From positions 1 to 31,858 of IMG/VR virus record IMGVR_UViG_3300046506_000310: a stretch of 31,858 bases of DNA, one strand, 5' to 3'. The notes beneath the pieces are model-generated. The model saw nothing but the letters and a program-made list of their open reading frames with translations. It was not told where the DNA came from and did not search any database. The stretch is from a virus. Numbering within the stretch: position 1 is the stretch's first letter; every line of letters starts with the position of its first letter. Below are positions 13,824 through 21,054 of this stretch, in pieces. A program made the translations under genes and the position numbers.

Positions 13824-14644
13824 GCGGTGTGCTCCTGGCTGAAGAGGTCGAATCGGTCGCCGAGTTCGGTGGTGGACCACAGGACTTCGGTGCGCCCCTT
13901 GTCGGACTTGGCGTTGCCGGTCATGGACTGCTGCTCGTAGCGGTGCCAGCCGTCGAACAGCTCGAGGTAGAGGGGGCTGTCGTAGCCGGACAGCACGACC
14001 GGCGCCTTGCAGTCGGCGAGTGCGGCCGCCAGCTCGCGGTGCTCTGCCTCGGACTTCATCTCGCAGCGGTAGTTGTTGCCCCATCCGCGGGTTGTCCCGA
14101 GGTACGGCGGGTCGACGTAGAGCAGGACGTTCGAGCGCGCCCCGTATCGGGCGATGACCTCGAGCGCGGGCAGGGCCTCGAGGGAGACGGAGTGCAGGCG
14201 CTCGGCAGCGGAGGCGAGCCGGTTGGCGTAGGCCTCGAGGTAGCCGGGCATCGACGTGCCCGAGCCGGCGGGATCGATGTAGTGCCGCCAGCCGGTGTTC
14301 CGCAGGGTGCCGGAGCGGCCTTGGGCCAGGCGGCACCAGATGCGGCGCGCCAGCTCGAGGTCGTCCTCGGTCGGGTCCCAGGTCGCGGCGAGCTCGGCGC
14401 GACCGTGCGGGGTGAGCATGCAGGCGCGCAGCAGCTCCGAGGGACGGTCGCGCAGGACCCGCCAGAACGTCATCAGCTCGCCGTCGAGGTCGTTGACGGT
14501 CTCCATCGCGGCGGGCTGCTTGGCCAGCAGGACAGACAGGCCACCGGCGAAAGGCTCGACGTAGTGGTCGTGGGCGGGGAGCAGCGACACGATCCATGGG
14601 GCGATGCGCTGCTTGCTCCCGAAGTACGGGACGGGGCTCTTCAC
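13820..14644 (-). CDS. N6-adenine DNA methyltransferase, Dam/D12 class
   Basis: A 274-aa class I methyltransferase of the Dam/D12 (alpha) group. It opens with PVPYFGSKQRIAPWI, then SAM-binding motif I VEPFAGG (29-35), NDLDGEL, and catalytic motif IV DPPY (178-181, in LLYVDPPYLGTTRGW). The target domain lies between them. The recognition sequence cannot be read, and no restriction enzyme gene is nearby, so it is an orphan. Likely roles: protecting element DNA from host nucleases or marking replicated origins. It sits between the helicase loader and dnaB in a coupled operon (GTGA overlaps on both sides). Confidence 0.93.
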   Translation of the reverse strand: MKSPVPYFGSKQRIAPWIVSLLPAHDHYVEPFAGGLSVLLAKQPAAMETVNDLDGELMTFWRVLRDRPSELLRACMLTPHGRAELAATWDPTEDDLELARRIWCRLAQGRSGTLRNTGWRHYIDPAGSGTSMPGYLEAYANRLASAAERLHSVSLEALPALEVIARYGARSNVLLYVDPPYLGTTRGWGNNYRCEMKSEAEHRELAAALADCKAPVVLSGYDSPLYLELFDGWHRYEQQSMTGNAKSDKGRTEVLWSTTELGDRFDLFSQEHTA

Positions 14645-15354
14645 GCGGCTTCACCCCGGCGGCGGTCCGGGCCGGCGAACACGACGCGCTGGCACATTTC
14701 GATGAGCCGGCTGGTGACGCGGTCGCCGAGGCGGGCGCTGATCTCCTTCGGCACCAAGTTGGAGGTGATCAGCGTCGGCAGGTGGTTCTCGTAACGCCAG
14801 TTGATGAGCCGGAAGTTGATCTCTTCGGTGAACTCGGTGGGCTTCCGCTCCGCCCCGAGGTCGTCGAGGAGCAGCACGGACGCATCGCGGTAGCGGCGGA
14901 ACTCGGCCTCGGAGTCGATGCCGTGGCGGGGCCGGAGAGCGGCGTACAGGTCGGCGGCGGTGGTCACGACCCAGCGGGCGGCGACGCCGGCGAGGGCGAG
15001 ATCACGGATCGCGCCGTAGGCCTGGTAGGTCTTGCCGGTACCGGTTGGACCGAGCAGCAGCAGGGACCGCCCGTGATTGACGGCGGCGACGGGGGCGCCG
15101 CGCTCGGCCTGGGCTTCGCGGGCCTGGTCGGTGAGCTCCTGCAGCCAGACGAGGATCTCGGGGCTGTCCGTGATGGCGTCGCGGTAGTGGAACGGGATGA
15201 TCTTGTCGGCGGCGACGAGGGAGTAGCGGGCCACGTTGGCGGCGGTGTACGGGTCGGTGTCGCCGGAGTTGAGCCAGTCGAGGTCGACGCCGCGGGCGGC
15301 GAGCAGCCGCTCGAGGTGGTATCGCTTCGGGTTGATGGCCGGGGTCCACTGCAT
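14641..15354 (-). CDS. DnaC-like helicase loader ATPase
   Basis: A 237-aa AAA+ ATPase of the DnaC/IstB type. Walker A LLLGPTGTGKT (99-109), Walker B VLLLDDLGAE (160-169), a sensor stretch PTLITSNLVPKEISARLGDR and an arginine finger region VTSRLIEMCQRV follow the family order. It should load the DnaB encoded two genes downstream onto the origin, like DnaC or lambda P. I prefer the ATG at 15354 (GGGA upstream); an ATG at 15366 adds four residues and overlaps the upstream stop. The N-terminal 90 residues, which would contact the helicase or initiator, are not like E. coli DnaC. Confidence 0.9.
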   Translation of the reverse strand: MQWTPAINPKRYHLERLLAARGVDLDWLNSGDTDPYTAANVARYSLVAADKIIPFHYRDAITDSPEILVWLQELTDQAREAQAERGAPVAAVNHGRSLLLLGPTGTGKTYQAYGAIRDLALAGVAARWVVTTAADLYAALRPRHGIDSEAEFRRYRDASVLLLDDLGAERKPTEFTEEINFRLINWRYENHLPTLITSNLVPKEISARLGDRVTSRLIEMCQRVVFAGPDRRRGEAA

Positions 15355-15356
15355 GG

Positions 15357-16295
15357 TCAGTCCCATCCCTGGTTGTAGTCGGAGTCGTCTGCGTGATTGC
15401 GGTGCGGTTCGTAGCCGCCGACGGCGTGCAGATGGCGGCCGGGCGGCGTGTCGGGCTCGTCGTCGTAGCAGCCGTTGTTGAGCCAGGTGGCCGGGTACTT
15501 CGTGTACTTGGGTTCCTGGTCTTTGCGCTCTTGGGCGTAGGTCTTGGCGGCGTCGACCATCTGCTGGGGCTCTGCGCCGCGTTCGATGGCGGCGGTCCAG
15601 GCCTTCTTGGCGGCTTCCTTGTCCCGTCGCTTCGGGTAGGTCAGCCAGAAGGCGCCGAAGGCCTCGAGGTGGTGATCTTTCTTCTCGCTGCCGCTCTTGG
15701 TCTGAACCGAGGCGACCGGCTTCTCGGGCTGGTTCGCGACGGCTGCGGGAGAAGAGTCTTCTAGTAGTTGTTTGTCTGACGGTTGTTGGTGGTTAGGGCT
15801 GCGTTCCGTGCGTGACGAACGGACTTTAAGTGCGTGACATTCGTCGGTCACGGACTCTGCGTGCGTGACAGTCACGCCTTCTGCGTCCGTGACGGTCACG
15901 GACTCTGCGTGCGTGACGCCCTTCGAGCGGGACCGGCGCTTCCGCTCCGCGGCGGCGGCACGGAACTCGTCCTCCTCGCGCTCGAGGTTGCTCCAGTCGG
16001 TGGCCGGGCGACGCAGTTCCATCGCGAGCTTGTAGCGGGTGCGTCCTTCACGAGTTCCGTCCTTCGTGATCAGTCCGGTCTTCTCGAGCCGGCGCAGGGC
16101 GCGCTGAACGGTGGCCCGGTCATAGCCGGTGCGGTACTGGATGCGGAGCACGGAGGGATGCGCGTCGATGCCGGTCGGACTGGCGTGCTCGGCGAGCGCC
16201 TGAAGGACGTGCCGGGCAGTCGTGTCCGGCTTCCCCTTCTCGGTGCGCGGCATGGGCGCCTGGTCCATGGCCCACGTGACGGCCTCAGTACTCAC
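15357..16295 (-). CDS. O-like replication initiator with HTH domain and internal origin
   Basis: A 312-aa protein. Residues about 1-90 form a winged HTH of the HTH_36/phage initiator kind (HVLQALAEHASPTGIDAHPS, YDRATVQRALRRLEKTGLI, RYKLAMEL). The middle is a low-complexity linker with the 8-residue repeat VTHAESVT-VTDAEGVT-VTHAESVT (127-150). The C-terminal domain (209-280; AFGAFWLTYPKRRDKEAAKK, KYTKYPATWLNNGCY) is the kind found at the end of phage and prophage replication proteins and may contact the loader. The protein repeats are written by three 24-bp DNA iterons, so the gene probably contains the origin, as in lambda O. GTG start at 16295 with GAAGGAAG. It heads the operon initiator-loader-methylase-DnaB. 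Confidence 0.85.
   Translation of the reverse strand: MSTEAVTWAMDQAPMPRTEKGKPDTTARHVLQALAEHASPTGIDAHPSVLRIQYRTGYDRATVQRALRRLEKTGLITKDGTREGRTRYKLAMELRRPATDWSNLEREEDEFRAAAAERKRRSRSKGVTHAESVTVTDAEGVTVTHAESVTDECHALKVRSSRTERSPNHQQPSDKQLLEDSSPAAVANQPEKPVASVQTKSGSEKKDHHLEAFGAFWLTYPKRRDKEAAKKAWTAAIERGAEPQQMVDAAKTYAQERKDQEPKYTKYPATWLNNGCYDDEPDTPPGRHLHAVGGYEPHRNHADDSDYNQGWD
15750..15917. other. Putative replication origin: iterons plus A/T-richer tract
   Basis: Three head-to-tail 24-bp repeats lie at 15846-15869, 15870-15893 and 15894-15917. The outer two are identical and the middle one matches at 19 of 24. Each starts with GTCACG and ends CGTGAC, so each is also an inverted repeat. Extra GCGTGAC half-sites occur at 15810-15816 and 15832-15838. 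On the left, 15751-15798 is about half A/T against roughly 30% in the surroundings, and begins with the palindrome AGAAGA-G-TCTTCT (15750-15762). Iterons followed by a meltable tract inside an initiator gene is the lambda ori layout. Confidence 0.7.
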
Positions 16296-16398
16296 GGAAT
16301 ACTTCCTTCGGGAGGGTGTCTTCGCTGGTCATCCGCTGTTTCGGGACAGCCCTCATGGAGGCTTCGCGGGGACATAGGTGGCGCCCTCGGTGCAGTTC

Positions 16399-16461
16399 CA
16401 CCCTACCCCAGGGTGACCGGTCACCAGTAGGTCAATGTGCAGCCACTCTGTAGCAGGGTGG
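16399..16461. promoter_or_regulatory. Operator-like repeats in the divergent promoter of the replication operon
   Basis: Two inverted repeats of one type lie 44 bp apart: CACCCT-acccc-AGGGTG (16399-16415) and CCACTCT-gtagc-AGGGTGG (16443-16461). Overlapping the first is the perfect 14-bp palindrome GGTGACCGGTCACC (16412-16425). They sit between the initiator gene (leftward from 16295) and the ribbon-helix-helix gene (rightward from 16497). CTACGCT just before 16490 would serve as a -10 for a nearly leaderless transcript of the latter. Confidence 0.55.
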
Positions 16462-16496
16462 TGCCTAGTCAGTGCACGGTCAGCTACGCTGTCGAC

Positions 16497-16709
16497 ATGA
16501 CGACGAAGGGAACCCCGGGCCGCGTAGTCCGCATCGACGACGAGACGTGGGCCGCATACGGGGAGCTGTGCGCAGCGGAGGGAACGTCGCGAGCCGACGA
16601 CCTGCGCCGCCACGCGCACGCCCGCGTCAACGCCTGGCGCAAGAAGCAGGCCATGCAGCGCCGGCTCAAGCACCTCGGCGACGCGTCGCTCGACGACGAC
16701 ATCCTCTGA
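16497..16709 (+). CDS. Ribbon-helix-helix-like small regulator
   Basis: A 70-aa basic protein. The segment GRVVRIDDETWAAYGELCAA (strand then helix A) followed by EGTSRADDLRRHAHARVNAW (helix B) has the Arc/CopG ribbon-helix-helix order. An acidic tail LGDASLDDDIL ends it. It reads away from the replication operon and is followed by a strong terminator. No ribosome site is visible, and a -10-like CTACGCT ends about eight bases before the ATG, so the mRNA may be leaderless. The likely role, inferred, is autorepression and control of the replication operon through the repeats at 16399-16461. Confidence 0.8.
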   Translation: MTTKGTPGRVVRIDDETWAAYGELCAAEGTSRADDLRRHAHARVNAWRKKQAMQRRLKHLGDASLDDDIL

Positions 16710-16738
16710 CCCCATCGCTCCTCCTCTCGCCTTCCTCC

Positions 16739-16763
16739 AAGCCCCGCCTGTACGGCGGGGCTT
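16739..16763. terminator. Bidirectional terminator
   Basis: A perfect 10-bp stem (AAGCCCCGCC at 16739-16748 with GGCGGGGCTT at 16754-16763, loop TGTAC), flanked by TT and AA runs suited to termination on both strands. It follows the 16497-16709 gene and faces the end of the methyltransferase operon. Confidence 0.85.
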
Positions 16764-16785
16764 CGTCGTGTGCGGGTGCTGCGGG

Positions 16786-17232
16786 TCAGGGCCCGGTGCG
16801 CCTGATCAGCGTTTCCGGTGTCGGCGTCCTGCTGGTAGATCTGCTGGGGCTCATGTCGGGGGTCATTCGCGGACCCCTTTTCGGCCCGCGCCTACCGCCG
16901 CTTTGTCCGTGTTTCGGGCGGCTTTGACGGGGTGTCCCGCGGTCGCGATCCGCCTGAATGACCCTCGTTATGAGCCCTGTCGTGGGTCGGGCTCGGGTGA
17001 TCAACGCTTCCGGATTTCGGGTGGCACCGATACGCCAAACCGTCGCCACTTCCTCGCCACTTTGGGGTGGTTGGGCGCCGAAGCGGGCACGCGATGTGCG
17101 TGTGTTCGCCCCCGTCTGCGACATGCGGTGAGCCGGGCCGCCCGCGGGAAGTGGCCGTGAAGTGGCCACCGTTTGGCGTTGTGGTGCCATGCCCGGGGTG
17201 GTATTGGTGCGCGGCCGACGGGAGGCGGTCAT
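16786..17232 (-). CDS. Possible 148-aa basic protein after the C5-methyltransferase, doubtful
   Basis: The frame starts at an ATG sharing ATGA with the methyltransferase stop and ends 23 bases before the terminator at 16739-16763, both in favour of a real gene. Against it, third positions are much less G/C-biased than in neighbours and the composition is Arg/Thr/Pro-rich. The middle reads EEVATVWRIGATRNPEALIT, and similar pieces recur: PEALITRARP, GLITRVIQAD and PETLIRRTGP. If it is not coding, the 450 bases hold only a 15-bp near-repeat (GATCAGCGTTTCCGG at 16803, GATCAACGCTTCCGG at 16999). Confidence 0.35.
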   Translation of the reverse strand: MTASRRPRTNTTPGMAPQRQTVATSRPLPAGGPAHRMSQTGANTRTSRARFGAQPPQSGEEVATVWRIGATRNPEALITRARPTTGLITRVIQADRDRGTPRQSRPKHGQSGGRRGPKRGPRMTPDMSPSRSTSRTPTPETLIRRTGP

Positions 17233-18488
17233 GCGGCCACCTCGCCGTCGTCTGCGGCGGCCATGGGGATGCCGAATGCGGTCGCGATGACGTGTTCGGC
17301 GAGCAGGCAGGGGACAGCGTTGCCGATCTGTTCGAACTGCTTGGTCCTGCTCCCCTGCCACGGGTGGTTCGCGGGGAAGGACTGCAAGACGGCAGCTTCG
17401 GCCTGCGTGATACGGACCGTTTCCGGGCTGGCGAACTGAGACTCGCCCTTCGCGGACCGGTCGCGGTGACCGGGCGGGGCGATCCGGTCGGTGGCGCACA
17501 CCGTGGTCGCGGGGCGCTGCTGAACCCACTCGATCCTGGCGGCGTTGTTACCGAACGCCATCGTCGGGGCGGGCTCGTCTCCTGCGCGGATCGCCGCGTT
17601 CGGCTGGTTGCCGTTCCGTAGGACCCACGACACGTCGTTGCAGCGGGCCCCGAAGAACAGCGTTCCGGCCGGCTCGTCCAGTTCGCGGACAGCGGCGTTC
17701 TTCTGCGTACCGTTGCGCAGCGCCCATGAGCGAGTCTTCTCCGTGAGGCACCATGACGGGCCGTCCGCCGGGAATTCATTGCCACCGGGCGTCTTCCGCT
17801 CGCCGCGCGTGTTGACGAAGAGACCGCCATCCCAGCTGAGCGCTTCGGCCATGGAGACCCAGCGGGCCCGGCCCGGCCCGAACAGACCGGCCTCCTCAGC
17901 GCGTTCGGCGTGCGTGGGCTCGGGTGCGGTGACGGGTCGCATCCGGGAAGCGATGAGGATGGCCCGGCGGCGGGTCTGCGGTACCCCGTAGTCGGCGGCG
18001 TTGAGGATGCCGACCCACACCGAGTAGCCCCAGCTGCGGAGCGTTTCGGCGTACTGCTTCCACAGCGGCAGCACGTCGGGCACTTCTTCCATGCAGACCC
18101 ATTCGGGCCGAAGGTCGAACAGCCACCGCATCGGTTCGGCGGCGAGGATGCTCCGCTCGTCCTTGCATGCGGCCTTCAGTTCGGCGCGGGTGTCGCGGCC
18201 GTGCGCAAGGTCGCGGACGGCCTGGTGTACGAGCGGCTGGTCGGCGAGACCGAGACCTTTGCCGGCGCGCGACCACGCCTGGCACGGCGGAGACCAGATC
18301 TGCTCCTTCGCCCGGCCCTTGAACGGTGCGGTTGGGTACTGCGCGATGTCGCACTGGATAGTGAGGTGTCCCGCTGCAGCGCGGGTCTTGCACGCTGCGG
18401 TGTCCCACTCCAGCCCCACATCACGGAGACCGAGGAGGCGGAGCCCTTCGCTCCATCCGCCAGGGCCAGCGAAACCGTCGATGATCAT
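17229..18488 (-). CDS. C5-cytosine DNA methyltransferase (Dcm family)
   Basis: A 419-aa cytosine-5 methyltransferase. Motif I FAGPGGWSEGL (6-16), motif IV SPPCQAWS with catalytic C69, motif VI MEEVPDV (133-139; EEV in place of ENV), motif VIII QTRRRAILIA (171-180) and motif X QIGNAVP (387-393) are all present, so it should be active. The target recognition region holds a tandem repeat: LRNGTQKNAAVRELDEPAGT (258-277) and LRNGNQPNAAIRAGDEPAPT (290-309), with weaker copies on both sides. No cognate endonuclease is adjacent, so it is an orphan. Host-restriction evasion is the usual role in phages. Its ATG overlaps the upstream stop (ATGA). Confidence 0.94.
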   Translation of the reverse strand: MIIDGFAGPGGWSEGLRLLGLRDVGLEWDTAACKTRAAAGHLTIQCDIAQYPTAPFKGRAKEQIWSPPCQAWSRAGKGLGLADQPLVHQAVRDLAHGRDTRAELKAACKDERSILAAEPMRWLFDLRPEWVCMEEVPDVLPLWKQYAETLRSWGYSVWVGILNAADYGVPQTRRRAILIASRMRPVTAPEPTHAERAEEAGLFGPGRARWVSMAEALSWDGGLFVNTRGERKTPGGNEFPADGPSWCLTEKTRSWALRNGTQKNAAVRELDEPAGTLFFGARCNDVSWVLRNGNQPNAAIRAGDEPAPTMAFGNNAARIEWVQQRPATTVCATDRIAPPGHRDRSAKGESQFASPETVRITQAEAAVLQSFPANHPWQGSRTKQFEQIGNAVPCLLAEHVIATAFGIPMAAADDGEVAA

Positions 18489-19453
18489 GCGGCCACCGCC
18501 TCGACCGGAACCGGGTGCCGCTTCAGCGCCTGGTGCAGGTGAGGCCGGGTGACGTCGAGCCGCTCGGCGGCCTGCTCGACGCTGAGCCCGGAGACCCGCA
18601 TCAACTCGCGGGCGTCGTAGGCGAGGTCGGCTTCCCGGGTGGTTGCTGCGGCGCGGGCGCGGAAGCGTTCCTGGTTGAGTTCCTGCATGGACAGGTGGGC
18701 GTGCTCCTCCAGCCACGCCTCGTGGGCTTCCTTGCATCGCTGGCACATCGGCAGCTGCTGCCGCTGGTGCATCCAGTAGCCGCGGTCCGACCCGCAGCGT
18801 CCGGTCCAGTCGGGGCGCGCCTGCGGGTCGTCGAGCCGCTCGTCGTCCCACGCGGCGGGCGGCGCCCACCCGTTCTGGACGGCCCTGTTGCGTGAGCGGG
18901 TAGCGTGCCCGGGCGTCTGCGACAGGACGCTGTACGCGTGCGCGATGCGCTCGGCGAGGGATCGGCGGACCAGCGGGCGTCCGTCGAGGATAGGCACGAT
19001 GAGAGTTCGGCCGGCCCGGGTGGCATCGGCGATGGTGTACGTGGTGTGGCCGATGGCTTGGAGCGCTTGGAGCCGTCGCCTGCTGCCGGTGGCGTCGATG
19101 TACTGCCCGCCGCTGGGTGCGACCTGAAGTCGCATGATCCGGTTGTGGGTTGTGCGCTTGATGCGGGTCCGGCGACCGAAGGCGATGTCGCGCAGGTTGG
19201 CTGCGGATCCTTCGATAGCTGTGGCGAGGTCGTTCCAGCCGGTGGTCTGGTTCAGATGGAGGAGGCGTTCGCGGGCCTGGCTGGCGTCGACGTGCCCGGG
19301 GCGCCCGAGTTGGCGGCTCGCCCGGTCGTGCTTCTTGTAGCGTCGCCGTTCGACGAGGCAGGGCTCGCACTTGCAGGGCTTGCGGTAACCGCGGCTGCCG
19401 TTGGCGCGGGCGTAGGTTCCGTGGGCGGGTAGCGGCTTGGTCTCCGTGGTCAC
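18485..19453 (-). CDS. Actinophage-type protein with C-terminal HTH
   Basis: A 322-aa basic protein. The N-terminus has GTYARANGSRGYRKPCKCEP and CLVERRRYKKHDR, a cysteine-containing, arginine-rich region. Next come two HTH-like stretches, GWNDLATAIEGSAANLRDIA and RRRLQALQAIG. A cysteine pair CQRCKEAHEAW lies around 236. The C-terminal HTH is LMRVSGLSVEQAAERLDVTR followed by PHLHQALKRH. Proteins with this layout recur in Streptomyces and other actinobacterial phages as DNA-binding proteins of unknown target. GTG at 19453 with GGAGG upstream, overlapping the preceding stop. It lies directly before the methyltransferase. Confidence 0.8.
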   Translation of the reverse strand: MTTETKPLPAHGTYARANGSRGYRKPCKCEPCLVERRRYKKHDRASRQLGRPGHVDASQARERLLHLNQTTGWNDLATAIEGSAANLRDIAFGRRTRIKRTTHNRIMRLQVAPSGGQYIDATGSRRRLQALQAIGHTTYTIADATRAGRTLIVPILDGRPLVRRSLAERIAHAYSVLSQTPGHATRSRNRAVQNGWAPPAAWDDERLDDPQARPDWTGRCGSDRGYWMHQRQQLPMCQRCKEAHEAWLEEHAHLSMQELNQERFRARAAATTREADLAYDARELMRVSGLSVEQAAERLDVTRPHLHQALKRHPVPVEAVAA

Positions 19454-19731
19454 GGTCGTGCCTCCTCTCGTGTGGGCTGGTTCCAGGCGGTGCGGATGGT
19501 GAGGTAGTCGAGGACGCCTTGCTCGCTGGCGGTCTGCCGTGGTGCGGGCCGGCTTTGCATGCGGGCGAGGTCCCAGTGGTGCCGCATCCGGCGTCCGGTC
19601 CAGATGGCGCAGTGGGTGGTCCAGTAGCCGGCGATGACGGTCACGGCCGCGGTGGTGACGGCGAGGACGGTCGCGGATATGGCCAGGCCCCAGTAGGCGG
19701 TCTCGAGGACGGCGGCCAGGTTGTCCCTCAC
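19450..19731 (-). CDS. Small single-pass membrane protein
   Basis: A 93-aa protein from a GTG at 19731 (GGGAGG upstream). Residues about 12-36 (AYWGLAISATVLAVTTAAVT, then VIAGYW) are one hydrophobic span. A basic segment (TGRRMRHHWDLARMQSRPA) follows, so the C-terminus is probably cytoplasmic. No family recognised. Coupled at both ends to neighbours. Small membrane proteins in early phage operons may act in superinfection exclusion, but nothing here proves it. Confidence 0.7.
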   Translation of the reverse strand: MRDNLAAVLETAYWGLAISATVLAVTTAAVTVIAGYWTTHCAIWTGRRMRHHWDLARMQSRPAPRQTASEQGVLDYLTIRTAWNQPTREEARP

Positions 19732-19811
19732 GTCCGCCTCCCAGCGATGGAGGCGTAGGCGACAGCGGCGATACCGGTCATGAGCGCGAAGCAGGCGAGG
19801 AAGAGGGCCAT
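19728..19811 (-). CDS. 27-residue membrane peptide
   Basis: A tiny frame MALFLACFALMTGIAAVAYA plus SIAGRRT, i.e. one transmembrane helix with a basic end. It is coupled on both sides: its ATG (19811, or GTG 19814) overlaps the upstream stop, and its own stop overlaps the next GTG. The tight fit in the operon is the main evidence that it is translated. Confidence 0.55.
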   Translation of the reverse strand: MALFLACFALMTGIAAVAYASIAGRRT

Positions 19812-20200
19812 CACGCGGCTGCCCTCCGCTGCTCGGCGCGGGCGGCCTGGCGGTCCTGTATGTAGGCGCGTCCGGCGCGGGTGAGCATGTAGACGTTGAC
19901 CTTCTTGCCGCGGGCCTTCGGGTTGATCGACACCTCTTCGTCGACCTTGACCAGCAGCGCGGGCTCGGCGGGGTGGAGGGTGTCGTGGCCGACGAGGGCG
20001 TGGAAGTACAGGCCAGCGCCGCGGGCGGCGCCGTCGGGGACGATCGTGCGGATCTGGTTCATGCCGATCGGCTGACCGGTGTCGGCGAGGTGCAGGACGA
20101 CCTGGTCGTAGATGGCGGCGTCCCAGTCGGTGACGGTCGAGTAGAGGGCGCGAAGCTCGGTTATGGACCGGGCGCGGGCATGCTCGGGCGTGATGGTCAT
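19811..20200 (-). CDS. Winged-helix-like protein
   Basis: A 129-aa protein from an ATG at 20200 (AAGGGAA upstream). Helices DWDAAIYDQVVLHLADTG and GMNQIRTIVPDGAARGAGLY are followed by beta-rich EPALLVKVDEEVSINP and a wing-like KKVNVYMLTRAGRAYIQ, the 'Y-LT-GR-YI' ending common in winged-helix regulators. A basic tail follows. Probably DNA-binding; target unknown. It is the first gene of the methyltransferase operon, so it may regulate it. Confidence 0.7.
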   Translation of the reverse strand: MTITPEHARARSITELRALYSTVTDWDAAIYDQVVLHLADTGQPIGMNQIRTIVPDGAARGAGLYFHALVGHDTLHPAEPALLVKVDEEVSINPKARGKKVNVYMLTRAGRAYIQDRQAARAEQRRAAA

Positions 20201-20223
20201 GGCATGGTTCCCTTGGGTTGAGG

Positions 20224-20250
20224 GGCCGGCCGCATTGCCCGCGGCCGGCC
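20224..20250 (-). terminator. Terminator of the recombination operon
   Basis: A perfect 10-bp stem GGCCGGCCGC (20224-20233) / GCGGCCGGCC (20241-20250) with a seven-base loop, 13 bases beyond the stop at 20264. Confidence 0.75.
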
Positions 20251-20263
20251 TCCGGTGTGCGGG

Positions 20264-21052
20264 CTACTGCTGCTCGGGTGCAGGTGTGGGTGCGGGCTGG
20301 GCTTCCGGCTCGGTGTTCAGCCAGGTGAGGAGCGGGCCAGCAATGTCGCGGGCTCCCTGCGGGCGCTGGATGACCTTGCGGTTCAGGGCCGGGCAGCGGG
20401 ACTTGAGGACTTCGAGCGTGTTGTCGATGTCCATGGCCACGGCGACGTCGAACTCGTACTCGATGCCCTTGCGCTGCTCGGGCCGGGTGCCGACCTGCTT
20501 CGGCTTGCCGTTCTCCAGCACCCACTCGGTGTAGGAGCGCATCGAGGCGACGACGTGGCCGGGGTAGGCGAGGATCGCGGCGACCATGTCGTTCTGCATC
20601 GGGGTGCCGTCTTTCCATCCGGCGAACTTGTTGCCGCCGTACCTGCTGCTGGCCTTCTCGACCTGGTCGAGGGTGCCGTCGGTGCCCTTCCAGAAGTGGG
20701 AGAGGGAGTCGACGAAGACCGTCGGGTATCCGGCCTGTGCGGCGGCGTCCAGGGCTCGGGCGAGGTCGCGGGGGTCGTAGCGGTCCATGGCGAGGGTGTC
20801 GAACTGGATGCCGCCGATCCCGGCGTAGAGGCTGGCGGCCCCCTTCTCGGTGTCGATGACGGCGAACCGGCGGCCCTCGGACAGGCCGTAGGCGATGCCG
20901 AGGCCGGTCCACGTCTTGCCGGAGCCGGACAGACCCTGGATGGACAGGCGGGCCTTGCGGCCGGCCTTGCTGGCGGGGGCGAACGAGAACTGCGGGGAGC
21001 CGTTGGCCGCGGCGCGCGGCGCGGTACGGACGGGCTGGCCAAGCTGTGACAT
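20264..21052 (-). CDS. RecA-like ATPase, Sak4/AAA_24 type
   Basis: A 262-aa single-domain RecA-fold ATPase. Walker A IQGLSGSGKTW (38-48), the VIDTEKG box (65-71) and Walker B PTVFVDSLSHFW (110-121) are clear. KTWTGLGIAYGLSEG and later VKSRCPALNRK-like basic stretches fit phage Sak4 proteins, which assist annealing or strand exchange with a partner SSB. The C-terminus is a proline-rich tail. ATG 21052 with AAGGAA upstream. It is encoded with the RecE-like nuclease (21540-22388), suggesting a two-component recombination system; the HNH-AP2 gene lies between them. Function from family knowledge; not a canonical RecA, which is longer. Confidence 0.85.
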   Translation of the reverse strand: MSQLGQPVRTAPRAAANGSPQFSFAPASKAGRKARLSIQGLSGSGKTWTGLGIAYGLSEGRRFAVIDTEKGAASLYAGIGGIQFDTLAMDRYDPRDLARALDAAAQAGYPTVFVDSLSHFWKGTDGTLDQVEKASSRYGGNKFAGWKDGTPMQNDMVAAILAYPGHVVASMRSYTEWVLENGKPKQVGTRPEQRKGIEYEFDVAVAMDIDNTLEVLKSRCPALNRKVIQRPQGARDIAGPLLTWLNTEPEAQPAPTPAPEQQ

Positions 21053-21054
21053 GG

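Noticed and set aside
12441-14654. One long frame joining dnaB to the methyltransferase region (737 codons)
   Set aside because: The upstream part is the methyltransferase gene read out of frame; the GTG at 13823 with GTGA overlap is the real helicase start.
13820-18488. A restriction-modification system from the two methyltransferases
   Set aside because: No restriction endonuclease gene is adjacent to either; the nearby HNH genes are endonuclease VII- or homing-like, so orphan methylases are more likely.
17229-19370. Extended methyltransferase frame (713 codons)
   Set aside because: The extra N-terminal part is an out-of-frame copy of the 18485-19453 gene; motif I begins at the sixth residue of the shorter form, as usual for the family.
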